A program made the position numbers and the translations under genes. Source: Argentina anserina (taxonomy: Eukaryota; Streptophyta; Magnoliopsida; Rosales; Rosaceae). Taken from it: DNA of 64,000 bases. Position 1 is the first letter of the stretch. Each line of letters starts with the position of its first letter. Of the stretch, positions 58,901 through 64,000 are shown piece after piece. The notes beneath the pieces were generated by a model. It was not told where the DNA came from and searched no databases. It saw only the letters and a list, made by a program, of their open reading frames with translations. The stretch is taken from assembly GCF_933775445.1 (NCBI RefSeq), contig NC_065873.1:10726001-10790000 (forward strand), in the 5' to 3' direction.

Positions 58901-60925
58901 GTGTATCTTTTCATTTCTCGTTTGAGTATCTTTCTGTAAGGCTTTCTGATGCGACTTTCTATTGTATTTGAGAGTTTTGCAAGTGTGGGAGTGTGTTTCT
59001 TACAAACTGAGTATCTTTACATCGTTTGCGTATGTTTACTATTGTAATTGTGTATCTTTACATCGTTTGCGTATCTTTACTATTCCAATTTTGTATCTTT
59101 TCATTTCATGTTTGAGTATCTTTCTGTAAGGCTTCTGATGCGAGTTTCTATTGTATTTGAGAGTTTTGCAAGTGTGGGAGTGTGTTTCTTTCAAACTGAG
59201 TATCTTTACATCGTTTGCGTATCTTTACTATTCCAATTGTGTATCTTTTCATTTCTCGTTTGAGTATCTTTCTGTAAGGCTTTCTGATGCGACTTTCTAT
59301 TGTATTTGAGAGTTTTGCAAGTGTGGGAGTGTGTGTCTTACAAACTGAGTATCTTTACATCGTTTGCGTATCTTTACTATTCCAATTGTGTATCTTTACA
59401 TCGTTTGCGTATCTTTACTATTCCAATTGTGTATCTTTTCATTTCTCGTTTAAGTATCTTTCTGTAAGGCTTCTGATGCGAGTTTCTATTGTATTTGAGA
59501 GTTTTGCAAGTGTGGGAGTGTGTTTCTTTCAAACTGAGTATCTTTACATCGTTTGCGTATCTTTACTATTCCAATTGTGTATCTTTTCATTTCTCGTTTG
59601 AGTATCTTTCTGTAAGGCTTCTGATGCGAGTTTCTATTATATTTGAGAGTTTTGCAAGTGTGGGAGTGTGTTTCTTTCAAACTGAGTATCTTTACATCGT
59701 TTGCGTATCTTTACTATTCCAATTGTGTATCTTTACATCGTTTGCGTATCTTTACTATTCCAATTTTGTATCTTTTCATTTCATGTTTGAGTATCTTTCT
59801 GTAAGGCTTCTGATGCGAGTTTCTATTGTATTTGAGAGTTTTGCAAGTGTGGGAGTGTGTTTCTTTCAAACTGAGTATCTTTACATCGTTTGCGTATCTT
59901 GACTATTCCAATTGTGTATCTTTACATCGTTTGCGTATCTTTACTATTCCAATTGTGTATCTTTTCATTTCTCGTTTGAGTATCTTTCTGTAAGGCTTCT
60001 GATGCGAGTTTCTATTGTATTTGAGAGTTTTGCAAATGTGGGAGTGTGTTTCTTTCAAACTGAGTATCTTTACATCGTTTACGTATCTTTACTATTCCAA
60101 TTGTGTATCTTTACATCGTTTACGTATCTTTACTATTCCAATTGTGTATCTTTACATCGTTTGCGTATCTTTACTATTCCAATTGTGTATCTTTACATCG
60201 TTTGCGTATCTTTACTATTCCAATTGTGTATCTTTTCATTTCTCGTTTGGGTATCTTTCTGTAAGGCTTCTGATGCGAGTTTCTATTGTATTTGAGAGTT
60301 TTGCAAGTGTGGGAGTGTGTTTCTTTCAAACTGAGTATCTTTACATCGTTTGCGTATCTTTACTATTCCAATTGTGTATCTTTTCATTTCTCGTTTGAGT
60401 ATCTTTCTGTAAGGCTTTCTGATGCGACTTTCTATTGTATTTGAGAGTTTTGCAAGTGTGGGAGTGTGTTTCTTACAAACTGAGTATCTTTACATCGTTT
60501 GCGTATGTTTACTATTGTAATTGTGTATCTTTACATCGTTTGCGTATCTTTACTATTCCAATTTTGTATCTTTTCATTTCATGTTTGAGTATCTTTCTGT
60601 AAGGCTTCTGATGCGAGTTTCTATTGTATTTGAGAGTTTTGCAAGTGTGGGAGTGTGTTTCTTTCAAACTGAGTATCTTTACATCGTTTGCGTATCTTTA
60701 CTATTCCAATTGTGTATCTTTTCATTTCTCGTTTGAGTATCTTTCTGTAAGGCTTTCTGATGCGACTTTCTATTGTATTTGAGAGTTTTGCAAGTGTGGG
60801 AGTGTGTGTCTTACAAACTGAGTATCTTTACATCGTTTGCGTATCTTTACTATTCTAATTGTGTATCTTTACATCGTTTGCGTATCTTTACTATTCCAAT
60901 TGTGTATCTTTTCATTTCTCGTTTG
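52960..60925. repeat. 4,040-bp higher-order repeat with 1,283/1,473-bp subunits
   Basis: About 52960-56999 and 57000-60925 match at offset 4,040 (for example 53219/57259, 54502/58542, 55247/59287, 56481/60521). Inside, the variant monomer with gcaaatgtggg recurs at spacings of 1,283, 1,283, 1,473, 1,284, 1,283 and 1,473 from 51936 on. Smaller duplications were therefore nested in a larger one. Limits are approximate because neighbouring monomers are similar. Confidence 0.85.
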
Positions 60926-62462
60926 AGTATCATTTCTCGTTTGGGTATCTTTCTTTAAGTCTTCTGATGCGAGTTTCTATTGTATTTAAGAGTTTTGCAA
61001 GTGTGGAGTGTGTTTCTTTCAAACTGAGTATCTTTACATCGTGTGCGTATCTTGACTATTCCAATTGTGTATCTTTACATCGTTTGCGTATCTTTACTAT
61101 TCCAATTGTGTATCTTTTCATTTCTCGTTTGAGTATCTTGCTGTAAGGCTTCTGATGCGAGTTTCTATTGTATTTGAGAGTTTTGCAAGTGTGGGAGTGT
61201 GTTTCTTTCAAACTGAGTATCTTTACATCGTTTGTGTATCTTTACTATTCCAATTGTGTATCTTTTCATTTCTCGTTTGAGTATCTTTCTGTAAGGCTTT
61301 CTGATGCGACTTTCTATTGTATTTGAGAGTTTTGCAAGTGTGGGAGTGTGTTTCTTACAAACTGAGTATCTTTACATCGTTTGCGTATCTTTACTATTCT
61401 AATTGTGTATCTTTACATCGTTTGCGTATCTTTACTATTCCAATTGTGTATCTTTTCATTTCTCGTTTGAGTATCTTGCTGTAAGGCTTCTGATGCGAGT
61501 TTCTATTGTATTTGAGAGTTTTGCAAGTGTGGGAGTGTGTTTCTTTCAAACTGAGTATCTTTACATCGTTTGCGTATCTTTACTATTCCAATTGTGTATC
61601 TTTTCATTTCTCGTTTGAGTATCTTTCTGTAAGGCTTTCTGATGCGAGTTTCTATTGAATTTGAGAGTTTTGCAAGTGTGGGAGTGTGTTTCTTTCAAAC
61701 TGAGTATCTTTACATCGTTTGCGTATCTTTACTATTCCAATTGTGTATCTTTTCATTTCTCGTTTGAGTATCTTTCTGTAAGGCTTTCTGATGCGAGTTT
61801 CTATTGAATTTGAGAGTTTTGCAAGTGTGGGAGTGTGTTTCTTTCAAACTGAGTATCTTTACATCGTTTGCGTATCTTTACTATTCCAATTGTGTATCTT
61901 TTCATTTCTCGTTTGAGTATCTTTCTGTAAGGCTTTCTGATGCGAGTTTCTATTGAATTTAAGAGTTTTGCAAGTGTGGGAGTGTGTTTCTTTCAAACTG
62001 AGTATCTTTACATCGTTTGCGTATCTTTACTATTCCAATTGTGTATCTTTACATCGTTTGCGTATCTTTACTATTCCAATTGTGTATCTTTTCATTTCTC
62101 GTTTGAGTATCTTTCTGTAAGGCTTCTGATGCGAGTTTCTATTGAATTTGAGAGTTTTGCAAGTGTGGGAGTGTGTTTCTTTCAAACTGGGTATCTTTAC
62201 ATCGTTTGCCTATCTTTACTATTCCAATTGTGTATCCTTACATCGTTTGCGTATCTTTACTATTCCAATTGTGTATCTTTTCATTTCTCGTTTGAGTATC
62301 TTGCTGTAAGGCTTCTGATGCGAGTTTCTATTGTATTTGAGAGTTTTGCAAGTGTGGGAGTGTGTTTCTTTCAAACTGAGTATCTTTACATCGTTTGCGT
62401 ATCTTTACTATTCCAATTGTGTATCTTTTCATTTCTCGTTTGAGTATCTTTCTGTAAGGCTT

Positions 62463-64000
62463 TGATAGGAGCACAAAGTGTGACGTTCTTAATGTGATTA
62501 TGCCCTATTCTTACTCTTTGTTACCTCTTATTTAGTATGTTTTAGTTTCTTTTGTAAGAATAAGTGTCTAGGTAGAGCTTATATCAATTATGAGTGAATT
62601 GATGATGAAATCGTGCTAAGTGTTAATAATCCTTGTTGAGATATGATTCCTTGTTCGAGTAGGATTCATCCTTTCGTATTTCTTTGTTTCTAACATACTT
62701 ATTCTTATTAGGAAATACAAATCCATGTTGGAGAAGGAAAGCAATCCTAGTTCCACAAGGAAAGAGAAGAAAATACACTTAAAAGCCCAATCCATTCAAG
62801 AATCAAAATGCTGTCAATATTCATAGTCCAACTTCGACGGGCTCCCCTGGATAGCTCCGATCGAGTTAGAAGACCTACTTTATATGGAAATAAAGGTATT
62901 TGAGTCTAGTTTCTGTAGGATTTGGAATCAAATCAATATCTTATTCCTACAGAGAGATATGACTGAATCATTGATCGGAGGTCCAATGAACTCGGCGGAA
63001 TTATCTCAGCCATTGATTTGCTTTTGATCCAAGGGCTATGAGGGAAACTTGGGACTTTGTTCCTCCTGCAAATAGAGCACAAATATGTATCAGAATGTCT
63101 ATAAATCCCAGCACCAAAGAATGTCAAAGAAGGCATGCAGCAAATTAAATGAGAAGAGGCAAGAAAGTCAAAGAAGGCATGCAGCAAATTTAATGAGGAG
63201 AGGTAAGAAAAATCAAACATGGCTGCAACATTTAAGACTTTTGCTGCCTCCCTAATTCAAAGGAAGAAATTTGTGCAAAAGAAATCAGCAATAAAGGAGG
63301 AAGAAGATATGTAATTAATGCAAAAGATATGCAATCCTTATAGAAATCAGAATTCTGGCAGTGCAGATCATCCATCTTTAACGGGCTCCCCTGGACAGCT
63401 CAAAATGATTGAGAAAATGTACCTTATATGGATGAAAAGCCACGGAAGTCTAGTTGAAATTGCCAGTTGGAATCATCTCAATATCTATTTTCTAGAGAAA
63501 GTTATGGCCACAACAAGGGACAAAGGTCAAATCTGCCGAATCTAGGAAGCCTCAACCAATTTGGTTTCAACTTTGTGGACTTTGTGGCCATCCTCCCTTG
63601 GGTTTCTTCCTCTATATATAGCACCTCAATTCCACAGAAAGGATCATCAACCTTGCTCACAAGACTTGCCAAAGCTCTGCCTTAAACACTACTCATCATC
63701 CTCAAAGCCATTCAAGGCGAAAACACCATCTTTCCTTCATTCCATTCGATCCAAAGCGCTACGCCTAGGATTGCCATTCAAGTTGAAGCCGTGCTGCCTT
63801 GTTTTGATACCGCTAAGGAGATTTACAAAGTGTAACTCGTTACTTCTTCACTTATGTTTTCGGTTTGGATTCTTTGTGTGATGTTGTGTTTATGTTTTTG
63901 GCTAGTTCCGAATTTGTGGAATACTCTCATGTAGTTTACGATTTTGCAAGATGTTATAAAGTAGTTCTGATTTTGTTGTCTATGATTTCTATGTAGATAT
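62463..64000 (+). repeat. LTR of an A2-type element, runs off the window
   Basis: It starts tgataggagcacaaagtgtg directly after satellite (ggctt at 62458-62462). It follows the A2 LTR closely, in the opposite orientation to A2, for the 1,538 bp available, with small indels and substitutions. It contains the same two internal modules and the doubled gcatgc block. Whether a full element, a solo LTR or a fragment follows cannot be seen. Short frames on both strands match those in the A2 LTRs and are not genes. Confidence 0.92.
63609..63622 (+). promoter_or_regulatory. TATA box in right-edge LTR
   Basis: cctctatatatagc is identical to the element in both A2 LTRs. Confidence 0.65.

Larger units (their letters stand above)
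42078..62462. repeat. Tandem satellite array, right block
   Basis: The monomer family and strand are the same as at 1-7753, again with 148-bp and 189-bp monomers differing by the 41-bp subrepeat. Most monomers here carry ggcttctgatg and ttgtatttgag, unlike the left block. The last few near 61630-62160 carry ttgaatttgag, and some ggctttctgatg, as on the left. Local variants mark sub-blocks: gggtatctttctgtaagtc near 42.3-45.7 kb, tcatttcatgtttgag from 46 kb on, gcgactttc from 54.9 kb on. A 189-bp monomer is 63 codons, so runs of long monomers give frames of up to 281 codons without being genes. Confidence 0.97.

Noticed and set aside
42078..62462. Many open frames of 60-281 codons on both strands of the satellite
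   Set aside because: They repeat with the monomer, overlap on both strands, start and stop with array variants and have no domain or start context. They are by-products of tandem repetition.

Overview
This window is repetitive plant DNA, most likely pericentromeric or centromeric chromatin of a eudicot. I cannot name the species. There is no host gene. Everything I can support is either a tandem satellite or a Ty3/Gypsy LTR retrotransposon of the Athila type. That assignment rests on a primer-binding site matching the 3' end of plant tRNA-Asp, a DLGAS protease, an RT-RNase H-integrase order, no chromodomain and long non-coding LTRs.

Layout. 1-7753: satellite array in a 3,465-bp higher-order repeat. 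7754-14657: 5' LTR, leader, gag, protease and the start of pol of an element here called A1, with a B-type solo LTR (11368-13073) inserted in gag. 14658-22595: an inverted element (A2) with two nearly identical LTRs but no gag-pol, inserted in A1 pol; its outer LTR end is cut 18 nt short. 22601-42077: a head-to-tail array of a third family (B) with a 10,591-bp period, in the order pol part, LTR, complete gag-pro and pol, LTR, gag part. 42078-62462: a second satellite array with nested higher-order repeats. 62463-64000: the start of an A2-type LTR running off the window.

Family B has the only complete internal coding region. Gag-protease (30556-33069) and RT-RNase H-integrase (33070-36168) share one frame and are separated by a single UAG followed by CAA UUA, the tobamovirus-type leaky-stop context. 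The A1 relative has a leucine codon at that place. B could therefore make a Gag-Pol fusion by stop-codon readthrough; this is an inference.

The B array shares LTRs between units, shows one base difference between copies among the parts I compared, keeps a 42-nt poly-A at the same length, and ends inside pol and gag with filler or microhomology instead of target-site duplications. This fits integration of a concatemer from a one-LTR circle by end joining, or very recent unequal recombination. An assembly artefact must be excluded. Non-coding parts shared by A and B (leader stem, post-pol hairpin, three polypurine-like motifs at similar spacing) suggest constrained RNA or replication signals.
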